This document shows, piece by piece, positions 39,936-49,535 of a DNA stretch of 64,000 nucleotides. The first letter of the stretch is position 1. Each line of letters begins with the position of its first letter. Position numbers and translations under genes: made by a program. Source of the stretch: an uncultured Alphaproteobacteria bacterium (GTDB taxonomy: Bacteria > Pseudomonadota > Alphaproteobacteria > HIMB59 > GCA-002718135); assembly GCA_902572735.1 (NCBI GenBank), contig CACGGX010000009.1, positions 1 to 64,000 on the forward strand. The letters are read 5' to 3'. The notes beneath the pieces are model-generated. The model was not told the DNA's origin. It did no database searches and saw only the letters and a list, made by a program, of their open reading frames with translations.

Positions 39936-40670
39936 ATGGCCGCAAAAGATAGTCCTCTAAAACAGTTCGAAATAGATCCAATATCTAATATTGAACTTGG
40001 TGGTTATAACATTTCTTTCACAAACTCATCTTTTGCAATGCTAATTACTGTTTTAGTGATTACTCTTTTTTTAACTTTAACAGTGAACACAAGATCAATT
40101 ATCCCTTCTAGGATGCAGCTTATCTCAGAGCTGATGTATAATTTTATTGCTCAGTTACTCTCAGATACAGTTGGTAATAATGGAAAAAGATATTTCCCAT
40201 TTGTTTTCTCTTTATTCATGTTTGTACTAATTGGAAATATGGTTGGAATGGTACCATATCAATTTACTTTCACGAGTCACATCATTGTTACATTTGCATT
40301 AGCATCAGTTGTATTTATTGGCGTAACTATTCTTGGATTTTTAAACCATGGCATTAAATTTTTTACTTTCTTCTATATACCAGGTGTGCCGTTTTACATG
40401 CATCCACTGCTTATTCCCATTGAGGTAATTTCTTATTTATCAAGACCTATAAGTTTATCAGTTAGATTATTTGCAAACATGCTGGCTGGTCACACACTAC
40501 TAAAAGTATTTGCAGGCTTTGTAGTTTCCATGCCATTTTTTACAGGAGTTTTTCCTTTAGCTTTCATTGTAGCTTTAACAGGATTAGAAATTTTAATTGC
40601 TTTTTTGCAAGCATATGTGTTTGCAATACTGACGTGTTTATATATTAACGATGCTTATCATTTACATTAA
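39936..40670 (+). CDS. atpB: F0F1 ATP synthase subunit a
   Basis: SLSVRLFANMLAGHTLL and LEILIAFLQAYVFAILTCLYIND. Confidence 0.96.
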   Translation: MAAKDSPLKQFEIDPISNIELGGYNISFTNSSFAMLITVLVITLFLTLTVNTRSIIPSRMQLISELMYNFIAQLLSDTVGNNGKRYFPFVFSLFMFVLIGNMVGMVPYQFTFTSHIIVTFALASVVFIGVTILGFLNHGIKFFTFFYIPGVPFYMHPLLIPIEVISYLSRPISLSVRLFANMLAGHTLLKVFAGFVVSMPFFTGVFPLAFIVALTGLEILIAFLQAYVFAILTCLYINDAYHLH

Positions 40671-40688
40671 TTTAAAATAGGAGGACTT

Positions 40689-40913
40689 ATGGAAATTGAA
40701 GCAGCAAAAGTAATCGGAGCGGGTTTAGCCGTTATCGGTGTTATTGGATCAGGAATTGGAATTGGGAATATTTTCTCATCTTTTATTCAGGCAGTTGGAA
40801 GAAATCCGGCAGCAAGAGGTGAAGTATTTACAATGACAATGTTAGGTTTCGCATTAGTTGAAGCGATTGCACTTTTCGCACTAGTTATTGCGTTAGTTAT
40901 TTTGTTTGGATAG
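40689..40913 (+). CDS. atpE: F0F1 ATP synthase subunit c
   Basis: IGSGIGIGNIFSSFIQAVGRNPAARGEVF..GFALVEAIALFALVIAL. Confidence 0.97.
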   Translation: MEIEAAKVIGAGLAVIGVIGSGIGIGNIFSSFIQAVGRNPAARGEVFTMTMLGFALVEAIALFALVIALVILFG

Positions 40914-40930
40914 AACTAAATAATTAATTA

Positions 40931-41422
40931 ATGCCTCAATTAAATCCAGAGTTTTTTGTTTCACAGCTCTTTTGGTTAGCTGTATTTTTTACTTTTCTAT
41001 TTGTGTTTTTATGGAGGGTATCACTTCCAAGAATAGCTACAGTTTTAGAGAAAAGACAAAATAAAATAGATGAAAATTTATCTTCAGCAAAAGAGCTTCA
41101 GGAACAGGCAATGGAAATTGAAAAAAAAATTAATGATCAGATTAATAAGGCTAAACTAGAAACAGATCAGAAAATTAAAGAAACAATCAATGCTTTACAA
41201 GAAAATGTTTCCTCTCAACTTTCTTCTCTTGATAAAGATTTAGAAAAAAAAGTTTCTGATGCAGAAAAAGAAATTTTAAAAAGTAAAGAAGATCAAATGA
41301 AAAATATTAACAATGAAATAGTTAATATTACAAAACTGACTGTTGGAAAAATTACAGATATAGAATTGTCTGACAATGTTCTGAATAAAGTTATTGAAAC
41401 ACAAAAAGGTAGTTTTAACTAA
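40931..41422 (+). CDS. atpF': F0F1 ATP synthase subunit b'
   Basis: PEFFVSQLFWLAVFFTFLFVFLWRVSLPRIATVLEKR. Confidence 0.9.
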   Translation: MPQLNPEFFVSQLFWLAVFFTFLFVFLWRVSLPRIATVLEKRQNKIDENLSSAKELQEQAMEIEKKINDQINKAKLETDQKIKETINALQENVSSQLSSLDKDLEKKVSDAEKEILKSKEDQMKNINNEIVNITKLTVGKITDIELSDNVLNKVIETQKGSFN

Positions 41423-41907
41423 TGTTTTCTGATCCACAATTTTGGGTAGCTGTATCTTTTATATTATTTATTGTAGCTATTTTTAATCCAGTACGAAAAA
41501 TTCTTACATCTAGTTTAGATGCACAAATAAAAGATATAAAAAATAAAATAGATGAAGTTGAGAATTTAAAAAAAGAGGCTCAAAAAGCCTTGGATGAATT
41601 AAAAGAAAGAGAAACTAAAGTAGAAAAGGAAATACAACAACTAAATTTGGAATCTGAAAAAAGAATTGCAGAATTGAAAGATATATCTGCCTCTAAATTA
41701 ACCGATCAAATTGAGAAAAGAAAAATACTGGCAGAAAATAAAATTGAACAATTAGTTCGAGATACTAATAATTCTATCAAAAGTTATATTTCAAGTGTTG
41801 CAATAGAGGCTACTAGAAATATTCTACTTCAAAATCTAAGTAAGGATAAAAAATCTGCTTTAATTGAAGAGTCAATTACCGAATTTAACTCTGTTCTAAA
41901 GAACTAG
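41422..41907 (+). CDS. atpF: F0F1 ATP synthase subunit b
   Basis: Single N-terminal TM plus long coiled coil, immediately after b'. Confidence 0.9.
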   Translation: MFSDPQFWVAVSFILFIVAIFNPVRKILTSSLDAQIKDIKNKIDEVENLKKEAQKALDELKERETKVEKEIQQLNLESEKRIAELKDISASKLTDQIEKRKILAENKIEQLVRDTNNSIKSYISSVAIEATRNILLQNLSKDKKSALIEESITEFNSVLKN

Positions 41908-41908
41908 T

Positions 41909-41977
41909 AGTAGATTTAGTTATTCCAAAATCTACTTACAATATTAATAATTTAATATTAAAAGATTTTCAAAATCT
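41909..41977. repeat. Three consecutive inverted repeats in the atpF-ispH gap
   Basis: AGTAGATTT/AAATCTACT (41909-41936), AATATTAA-TAAT-TTAATATT (41940-41959), AGATTTT-C-AAAATCT (41963-41977). Confidence 0.6.
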
Positions 41978-42019
41978 ATAGTATTATTAAGTAACCAAAA
42001 TTAATGGTAACAAATTTGG

Positions 42020-42961
42020 ATGACAAAAAAACTTAATATATTTCTTGCAGGACCTCGGGGATTTTGTGCAGGTGTAGATAGGGCTATAGAAATGGTAAAG
42101 GGTGCTCTAAAAAAATATGGAGCACCCGTATACGTTCGTCATGAAATAGTGCATAATAAATTTGTTGTTGAAAATCTCAAATCACAGGGAGCTATTTTTG
42201 TAGAAGAATTAAATGAGATTGAAGATAGAAGTAGGCCAGTTATCTTTTCTGCACATGGTGTTCCAAAAGCAGTCCCAGAGGAAGCATTGAGTTTAAATTT
42301 AGTATATTATGATGCAACATGTCCGCTTGTTAGCAAAATCCATAAAGAAGTTGAAAATTTTGAAAAAAAAAATCTGCCAGTAATTTTAATTGGTCATAGA
42401 AATCATCCTGAAGTTATTGGAACTATGGGTCAAACAGATAAAAAAATTCATTTAGTAGAAAAAGTTGAAGATGTAAAAAAATTGCCTTTAAACCAAAATG
42501 ATGAGATTGCATATGTTACTCAGACAACGCTATCAGTAGATGATACAAAAGATATAATAAAAGAGATAAAATTACATTTTAGTAATGTCATAGAACCAAA
42601 AAAAAATGATATTTGTTATGCTACGACAAATAGACAAGAAGCGGTTAAAAAGATAGCGAATCAATGTGATTATTTTTTAGTAATTGGTGCAAGTAACTCA
42701 TCAAATTCCCTAAGATTAGTTGAAGTAGCAAAAAATTATGGATCAAAAAAAGCTATTTTAGTAGAAGATGTAGATTCCTTAAATTTAAATATATTTCAAG
42801 AATCTGAAAATATAGGAATAACAGCAAGTGCATCATCGCCTGAAGTACTTGTTGAAAAACTTCTTGATAATTTGAAAAGAAATTTTGAAATACATATAAA
42901 TGAAGGATCTTACCAAAAAGAAGATGTATTTTTTAAAGTGCCGCAAAAACTAAACGTATAG
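42020..42961 (+). CDS. ispH: 4-hydroxy-3-methylbut-2-enyl diphosphate reductase
   Basis: LAGPRGFCAGVDRAIEMV, VYVRHEIVHNKFVV, SAHGVP, TTNRQEAV. Confidence 0.97.
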   Translation: MTKKLNIFLAGPRGFCAGVDRAIEMVKGALKKYGAPVYVRHEIVHNKFVVENLKSQGAIFVEELNEIEDRSRPVIFSAHGVPKAVPEEALSLNLVYYDATCPLVSKIHKEVENFEKKNLPVILIGHRNHPEVIGTMGQTDKKIHLVEKVEDVKKLPLNQNDEIAYVTQTTLSVDDTKDIIKEIKLHFSNVIEPKKNDICYATTNRQEAVKKIANQCDYFLVIGASNSSNSLRLVEVAKNYGSKKAILVEDVDSLNLNIFQESENIGITASASSPEVLVEKLLDNLKRNFEIHINEGSYQKEDVFFKVPQKLNV

Positions 42962-42964
42962 AAG

Positions 42965-43915
42965 ATGGCAGTCTTTACTAAATTACTTAAAGAAGATATT
43001 GAAAACTTTATTTCTGAATACTCAATTGGAAATTTAGACAGCTTTGAAGAAATTGTAGATGGGATAGAGAACTCAAATTTTAAAATTTTTTGTAATAATC
43101 AACCATATATTTTAACAATTTTTGAAAAAAGAGTAACTGAGCAAGAATTACCTTTTTTTATAAATTTAAAAAACTTTTTAAATAAAAATAATTTTAAATG
43201 TCCAAAAGCTATCTCAGATAAAAATGGAAAAATTTTAAAAAGAATAAAAAATAAAACAGCTGTAATAATATCTTTTCTAGAAGGTAAAAGTGTTGAAGAA
43301 CCTAACTCTGAAATGTGTAGAGAAGTTGGAAAAATGGTTGCTGATTTACACAATCTTACCATAAATTTTGATAAAAAAAGAACTAACAGTTTAGATCTAC
43401 AGGATTGGAAAGAAATTTACAAAAAGTGCCTTAATAGTAAATCCGAAAAGTTTAATGAAACAATGTATTTGTTAAAAAATGAATTAGACTATTTAGAAAA
43501 TTATTGGCCAACAAATATTCCTTGTGGTGTCATACATGCTGATTTGTTTAGAGATAATATTTTTTTTAAAGATGAAAAGATTTCTGGAGTAATAGATTTC
43601 TATTTTGCATGTTATTATTTTTATATTTATGATTTAGCTATAGTTATTAATGATTGGTGTTTTAGTGAAAATGGACAATACTTTAATAAAGAGAACTGCT
43701 TAATAATTCTTGGGGAATATCAAAAGTTGAGAGAATTAAGTAATATTGAAAAGAAATCATTAAATATTTTATTAAGAGCTGCTGCTGTTAGAATATTATG
43801 TACGAGAGTGCACGATTATATTTTTCATCCACCTGATGCAGTAGTTGTTAAAAAAGATCCATTTGAATATTTGAATATTTTAAGATGGCATCAACAAAAT
43901 GATATTTTTCAATAA
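42965..43915 (+). CDS. thrB: Homoserine kinase (ThrB2/APH fold)
   Basis: GIENSNFKI, GVIHADLFRDNIFF, GVIDFYFACYYFYIYDLAI. Confidence 0.93.
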   Translation: MAVFTKLLKEDIENFISEYSIGNLDSFEEIVDGIENSNFKIFCNNQPYILTIFEKRVTEQELPFFINLKNFLNKNNFKCPKAISDKNGKILKRIKNKTAVIISFLEGKSVEEPNSEMCREVGKMVADLHNLTINFDKKRTNSLDLQDWKEIYKKCLNSKSEKFNETMYLLKNELDYLENYWPTNIPCGVIHADLFRDNIFFKDEKISGVIDFYFACYYFYIYDLAIVINDWCFSENGQYFNKENCLIILGEYQKLRELSNIEKKSLNILLRAAAVRILCTRVHDYIFHPPDAVVVKKDPFEYLNILRWHQQNDIFQ

Positions 43916-44343
43916 TGATTAATATTTATACAGATGGTGCATGTTCTGGGAATCCTGGTATAGGTGGATGGGGTGTCGTGATATTAGATAATAATAAAGA
44001 AATTTTATTAAATGGTGGTGATCAACACACAACTAATAATAAAATGGAACTTACAGCAGCAATAAAAGCACTGGAATATTTTGAGATAAAAAAAGAATTA
44101 ATCATTTATACCGATAGCAAATATGTAAAGGATGGTATTGAATCATGGATTATAAATTGGAAAAAAAATGGATGGAAAACTGCAACAAAAAAAATAGTGA
44201 AAAATAAAGAATTATGGATGCAATTAGATAATCTAATTAATAAACATAATGTAACATGGAAATGGATTAAAGGACACGCAGGTTTCGAATTCAATGAAAA
44301 AGCAGATGAACTAGCAAGGAAATATATTGAAAGTAATATTTAG
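43915..44343 (+). CDS. rnhA: Ribonuclease HI
   Basis: INIYTDGACSGNPGIGGWG, NNKMELTAAIKAL, YTDSKYV, WKWIKGHAG. Confidence 0.97.
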   Translation: MINIYTDGACSGNPGIGGWGVVILDNNKEILLNGGDQHTTNNKMELTAAIKALEYFEIKKELIIYTDSKYVKDGIESWIINWKKNGWKTATKKIVKNKELWMQLDNLINKHNVTWKWIKGHAGFEFNEKADELARKYIESNI

Positions 44344-44890
44344 TTTATTTTTTATATTTCTTTATTGCAAGCAGAGTGAAGCTAATGATTTATGGACTAT
44401 TGATAAAAACATTTCTAGCATAGAATTTGAAGTTCCAGTTTTGTTTGCGAATAATGTCATTGGTAAATTTGATGAATTTGATGGTTTTGTTTCCTTAGAT
44501 TTGTCAAATCAAAATAATAATAAGGCACTTATAAATGTTAGAATTGATAGTTTAGATATAAATTACAAACGATATAAAGATTTAGTTCTTAGTGAAGTTT
44601 TTTTTGATGCTAAAAAATTTCCTTTAGGTCTTATTGATACAAATAATTTCAAATTTAAATATGAAGACAATAAAATTAATTTGATAGGTGAGTTAACAAT
44701 AAAGGATAAAAGTCAAACTATTCCTATTGATATTGAAATAATAAAATTAGCTAGTGAGTTTGTTCAGGTAAAAAGTGAAATATCTTTTTCTAGAAATGAC
44801 TTTAAGATAGGCACTGGTAATTGGAAAAACACAACAATCCTCAAAGATAGAATAAAGATAAAAGCAAATATTTTTCTTTTTAAAGAATAG
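44327..44890 (+). CDS. YceI family protein
   Basis: WTIDKNISSIEFEVPVLFANNVIGKFDEFDG; SFSRNDFKIG. TTG start overlaps rnhA. Confidence 0.8.
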   Translation: MKVIFSLFFIFLYCKQSEANDLWTIDKNISSIEFEVPVLFANNVIGKFDEFDGFVSLDLSNQNNNKALINVRIDSLDINYKRYKDLVLSEVFFDAKKFPLGLIDTNNFKFKYEDNKINLIGELTIKDKSQTIPIDIEIIKLASEFVQVKSEISFSRNDFKIGTGNWKNTTILKDRIKIKANIFLFKE

Positions 44891-44911
44891 TTTTCTTTAA
44901 AAATATATTTA

Positions 44912-46396
44912 CTAAAAATTAAAATTTTTAGCAATTTTATTATTACTGTTATATAAATCTTTCCAAATTGAATACCTTTGTAATAAAAGATCAATGTTAT
45001 CTTCGTTAGGTTCATAAGTTTTACTGATTTTTATTTCACTAATAATATTTTCTTTATTATCAATTGTATCATCCTGATACATAGCTAATCTTGCAACACC
45101 AAGGGCGGCACCAAATTCACTTTGCTCGCAAACACTTAATTTTCTATTTATTAGTGATGCAAGCAATTCAATCCAAAATGAACTTTTTGAACCTCCCCCA
45201 ACCATAAATATTTTATCGAAGTTATTATTAACTTTCAAAATAGAATTTATCCCGTCTAATATTCCAAAACTGACACCTTCAATTACTGCATACTGAAAAT
45301 CTGTTGCATTTGTAGTTGTTTTAATTGAATGAAGCGAACCTCTAATATGTGGATCGTTATGCGGGGTTCTTTCTCCAGACAAATAAGGTAAAAAATATGA
45401 AGAATTTTTTATAGAATTTTTATCATTATAAAATTGCTCTACATTATTAAGTGTATCAGCAATTGAAGTATTGGTAATAGCGCAAATCCAATCTAAACAA
45501 TTACTTGCACTTAACATAACAGACATTAGATGCCATTTATTTGGTAAACAATGACAAAAAGAATGTACTGCATCACCAGTATTACTTAAAAAATTTTCAG
45601 TAGGAGTAAAAAAAACGCCTGAAGTACCAAGAGATATAAATGATTGATTTTTATTTGTTATACCCATACCAGTTGCTGCGGCAGCATTATCCCCTGCTCC
45701 ACCCACAACTTTAACATTATTATTAAAATTAAATTTCTCTTTTAAATCTTTTTTTAAAAATCCTGTCTGCTCATTGCCTTCCACTAGATGTGGCATGTGT
45801 TTTTCTTCTAAAAATGAGCAAGATAAAAGCTGATTGGACCATTTTCTTTTTTGGATATCTAGCCATAATGTTCCAGATGCATCTGACATTTCAGAAAAAA
45901 ATTCACCAGTAAGAACAAATCGTAAATAATCTTTAGGGAGTAAAACTTTAAAAATTTTTTTGAAATTATCTATTTCATTATTTTTTATCCAATTTATTTT
46001 TGGTGCAGTAAAACCAGGCATAGTAATATTTCCTGAAATAGATCGTACATCAAAATTTTGTTTTTCAAATTCTTCACACTCTTGATGTGATCTCGTATCA
46101 TTCCAAAGAATACATGGTCTAATAACTTTTCCGTTATTATCTATTAAAGTAGCTCCATGCATATGGCCAGATATGCCTATGGAAATGGTTTGTGAAAATT
46201 CTTTTGGTTTTTTTAACTTTAAAACCTCTAAACATTTCATTGTTGAATCAATCCATTCTTGTGGATTTTGCTCACTAAAACCATCTTTTGGAGATTGTAC
46301 AGTGAGACTTGAATTAGCAGTGGCAAGGATGTTTTGGTTTTGATCAATTAAAATCATTTTGATTGATGAGGTTCCAAGATCAATTCCAATAAACAT
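44912..46396 (-). CDS. xylB: Xylulokinase / FGGY carbohydrate kinase
   Basis: FIGIDLGTSSIKMILID, PCILWNDTRSHQECEEF, GGSKSSFWIELLASL. Confidence 0.9.
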   Translation of the reverse strand: MFIGIDLGTSSIKMILIDQNQNILATANSSLTVQSPKDGFSEQNPQEWIDSTMKCLEVLKLKKPKEFSQTISIGISGHMHGATLIDNNGKVIRPCILWNDTRSHQECEEFEKQNFDVRSISGNITMPGFTAPKINWIKNNEIDNFKKIFKVLLPKDYLRFVLTGEFFSEMSDASGTLWLDIQKRKWSNQLLSCSFLEEKHMPHLVEGNEQTGFLKKDLKEKFNFNNNVKVVGGAGDNAAAATGMGITNKNQSFISLGTSGVFFTPTENFLSNTGDAVHSFCHCLPNKWHLMSVMLSASNCLDWICAITNTSIADTLNNVEQFYNDKNSIKNSSYFLPYLSGERTPHNDPHIRGSLHSIKTTTNATDFQYAVIEGVSFGILDGINSILKVNNNFDKIFMVGGGSKSSFWIELLASLINRKLSVCEQSEFGAALGVARLAMYQDDTIDNKENIISEIKISKTYEPNEDNIDLLLQRYSIWKDLYNSNNKIAKNFNF

Positions 46397-46445
46397 AGTA
46401 TAAATTTATAACATTAATATTTTAAATGATACAAAGAAATTAAAG

Positions 46446-47306
46446 CTACTTATAAGAATATTGAAATATAAATATTCCTGATGAAACAATAATTATTGCT
46501 CCTATTATTGTAAATATATCTGGGATTTCCCCATACACTAATAAGCCAAAAATTATTCCCCAAACAATAATAGTATAATTATAAGGTGCTAAAATACTAG
46601 CTGGCGTAACACTCAATGCTTTAATTTGTAAAAATAAACCAGTACAAAAAAAGATGCCCAAAAAAATAAAAAAAATAAAAGAAAATGAATGTAAAGGTTG
46701 CCAGAAAAAAAGTGATAATACAAATGTAATAATAGCACCTATGAGACCATTGTAGAACAACATAGTTTCATTATCATCATACTTAGCATTTAATCTTGTT
46801 GCTATTTGAAATAGTGAATAGAAAAATGCAGCACATAATGGAATAATTAGATAAGGATTAAATATAGTTAGTCCAGGCCGCATAATTAGAATAACTCCAC
46901 AAAAACTAACACCAATAGCTAACCAAGTAGCTGCATTAATTCTTTCTTTTAAAATAAAATAAGAAAAAACTAAAACTAAAACTGGGGCTAGAGAACCTAT
47001 TGTGTGAGCATCTGCTAGAGCTAAATGCCTAAAAGATAAAACAAAAAAGCAAGATTCACATACAGATAAAATACATCTAGTTATTTGTATCTTGTAATTG
47101 TTTGAAAGATAAAATTTTTTAACTTTATTTTTTTTTGCAATAAAAAAAGAAAAGATAAAACAAAAAGTAAATTTAACAAATAATAATACAAAAACAGAAT
47201 GATATTGAACCGCTGTTTTTTGAATTGTATCTAAAATACCAAAAGATAAATAAGTTAAAAGGGTTAAAATTATTCCATAGGTATATGGATTTGCTTTCAT
47301 ATTCAT
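46446..47306 (-). CDS. EamA/DMT superfamily transporter
   Basis: About 10 TM segments, AVQYHSVFVLLFVKF, ALADAHTIGSLAPVLVLVFSYFILKERI. Confidence 0.9.
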   Translation of the reverse strand: MNMKANPYTYGIILTLLTYLSFGILDTIQKTAVQYHSVFVLLFVKFTFCFIFSFFIAKKNKVKKFYLSNNYKIQITRCILSVCESCFFVLSFRHLALADAHTIGSLAPVLVLVFSYFILKERINAATWLAIGVSFCGVILIMRPGLTIFNPYLIIPLCAAFFYSLFQIATRLNAKYDDNETMLFYNGLIGAIITFVLSLFFWQPLHSFSFIFFIFLGIFFCTGLFLQIKALSVTPASILAPYNYTIIVWGIIFGLLVYGEIPDIFTIIGAIIIVSSGIFIFQYSYK

Positions 47307-48496
47307 TAAAGATTTTTAAAGATATTATTGTAAAAATCTTTTTTTATATTCTTATCAGCATCTAAAATTTGCATCATTAAAACAGCTGATAAATTATTTG
47401 TTGGATCTGATAAGAAGTAAGTAGCGGCATATCCTGACCATCCAAATTCTCCAACTGGACCAAACTTATTTTGAGTGGTATTATTCATTAAAACTCTAAA
47501 TCCTAAACCCCAACCATACCCATCTAAATCATTTTCATAATCTTCATCTTTATTAGTATTAATTGAAGTAATTTCAATTGGAAGTAACTCTTTATTTAAA
47601 GAATTATTTCTCATTAATTCTAGACTTTGAGCATTAATAAGTTCTTTTCCATTTTTATTTTTACCATTGATAAGCATGGTAGCAAATTTTTCATAATCTT
47701 CAGCTGTAGAAAATAAACCATGACCTCCTCTGGAATAATTTTTATTATTTGTTGGATACCCATATAAAATTAATTTTCTTTTATCGTAATTTAAATTTGT
47801 TAGTTTTAATTTATCACTATTGTATTCAAATGTTTCAACTAACTGTTTATTACTATTTTCATCAATATAAAAATTTGTATCATTCATTTCTAAAGGTAAA
47901 AAAATATTTTCATTTAAAATATCTAAAATTTTATCTTTTGTTACAACTTCTATAACTCTAGCTAAAACATCTATAGATATAGAATAATGCCAATTTAAAC
48001 CAGGCTCATATAAAAGAGGTAATTCAGAAATTTTACTAATCTCTTCCTCCAAACTAGAAGATGGAGAATGAAATAGACTCCTATCTTCATATTCTTTAGC
48101 TAAAAAATTATCACAACTATTATACGTAAAGCCTGCTGTATGTTGTAACAGTTGTCTAACAGTTGGTTTATTTTCTAGAGAAGTTGTATTGTTTAAATTA
48201 CTCTCAATACTGCTAAGTTTTTTTAAATTTTTAAAATCAGATAAATGTTTATCTATAGTATCATCAAGAGATAAGAAATTTTTTTCAATTAATTGCATTG
48301 CTGCAAAACAAATAATTGGCTTTGTCATTGACCAAATTCTGTAATATGAATTTTTATTTAGTCTCTCTTTTAAACTTAAATCTCTATAACCAATTGCTTC
48401 ATGATAAATTTTATTTTTATGATTTATTATCCATTCAGCTCCATTACATCTACCAGCATCAATGTGTTTTTGAAAATCTAATTTAATATTATCCAT
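47306..48496 (-). CDS. Serine hydrolase, beta-lactamase/class C-like
   Basis: SxxK motif YYRIWSMTKPIICFAAM; LLQHTAGFTY; HYSISIDVLARVIE. Confidence 0.9.
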   Translation of the reverse strand: MDNIKLDFQKHIDAGRCNGAEWIINHKNKIYHEAIGYRDLSLKERLNKNSYYRIWSMTKPIICFAAMQLIEKNFLSLDDTIDKHLSDFKNLKKLSSIESNLNNTTSLENKPTVRQLLQHTAGFTYNSCDNFLAKEYEDRSLFHSPSSSLEEEISKISELPLLYEPGLNWHYSISIDVLARVIEVVTKDKILDILNENIFLPLEMNDTNFYIDENSNKQLVETFEYNSDKLKLTNLNYDKRKLILYGYPTNNKNYSRGGHGLFSTAEDYEKFATMLINGKNKNGKELINAQSLELMRNNSLNKELLPIEITSINTNKDEDYENDLDGYGWGLGFRVLMNNTTQNKFGPVGEFGWSGYAATYFLSDPTNNLSAVLMMQILDADKNIKKDFYNNIFKNL

Positions 48497-48503
48497 AACT
48501 GGA

Positions 48504-49502
48504 TTAGATTAGACTCTTTATTTTTTCTATTAGTTCTGAATTGATTTTTCTTGGACCTTTATCTAGCCTATTCGTATGTCGTCGTTGTCCTGGTAAACGC
48601 ACACCATTTAAAGATGTCATTTGTTCAAAAAATTTCTCTGCGTGTTCGTTCCAATTTTTTCCTGCTATAAGTTCAGGGGATAAAGCCATAATAAATTCAC
48701 CTCCCCTTGCAGGGCCCCCATCATTATTATCTTCTTCTTTAGCTTCAAAACTAAATAAATCTCCAACTAGACCAGCAGCTAATAACTCAATCATCATTGC
48801 TATTGCAGAACCTTTATAATCACCAAAAGTGAGAAGAACTCCTCCATTAGCAATTTGAGATGGATCATCAGTTTTTTCTCCATCTTTATTTAAGCCTGTT
48901 CCAAATGGAACTTTATGACCATCTCTTGCTGCAACTTGAACTTCTCCCATTGCCATTGTTGAAGTTGCCATATCATAAACAACAGGTGTTTTATTTTTTC
49001 TTGGCCAAGCAAATGATATTGGATTAGTTCCAAATAGTGGTTTCTTTGCACCGGCTGGAGCTACACTTGGCTTATATGCAGTACAAGCAATTCCGATTAA
49101 GTTATTTTCTGCTAATGCTTCCGTTTCATGCCATAATGCTGCAAAATGATGCGTATTAGTTATAGTTAAAACACCAACACCATGTTTATTTGTAGTATTT
49201 ATCAATTCAGGTAAACCAACTTTTATTGAAACTGGGGCAAAACCATAATCTCCCTCTACACGAATTGCGTTTTGTGTAAGATAGGTATTTGAAGGCCGTG
49301 AAACTCCATTTACTTTTTTACTTTTTAGCGAAGCTACATAACCTGGAATTCGAAATAATCCGTGAGAAACACTTCCATCTCTTTCAGCATGTGAGACTGT
49401 AGTTGCTACAGAATCAGCATTGAAATGATCGCATCCATGGGCTGAAAGTGCTTTATATGCTAGCTCATATATATTTTCTAATTCTAATGGCGTGGTATTC
49501 AT
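48504..49502 (-). CDS. Ldh-family (malate/L-lactate dehydrogenase-like) oxidoreductase
   Basis: ERDGSVSHGLFRIPGYV, NTHHFAALWHETE, FGTNPISFAWP, GPARGGEFIMAL. Confidence 0.9.
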   Translation of the reverse strand: MNTTPLELENIYELAYKALSAHGCDHFNADSVATTVSHAERDGSVSHGLFRIPGYVASLKSKKVNGVSRPSNTYLTQNAIRVEGDYGFAPVSIKVGLPELINTTNKHGVGVLTITNTHHFAALWHETEALAENNLIGIACTAYKPSVAPAGAKKPLFGTNPISFAWPRKNKTPVVYDMATSTMAMGEVQVAARDGHKVPFGTGLNKDGEKTDDPSQIANGGVLLTFGDYKGSAIAMMIELLAAGLVGDLFSFEAKEEDNNDGGPARGGEFIMALSPELIAGKNWNEHAEKFFEQMTSLNGVRLPGQRRHTNRLDKGPRKINSELIEKIKSLI

Positions 49503-49535
49503 TTACTTTTATTGAATAATTAATATTATTAATTC

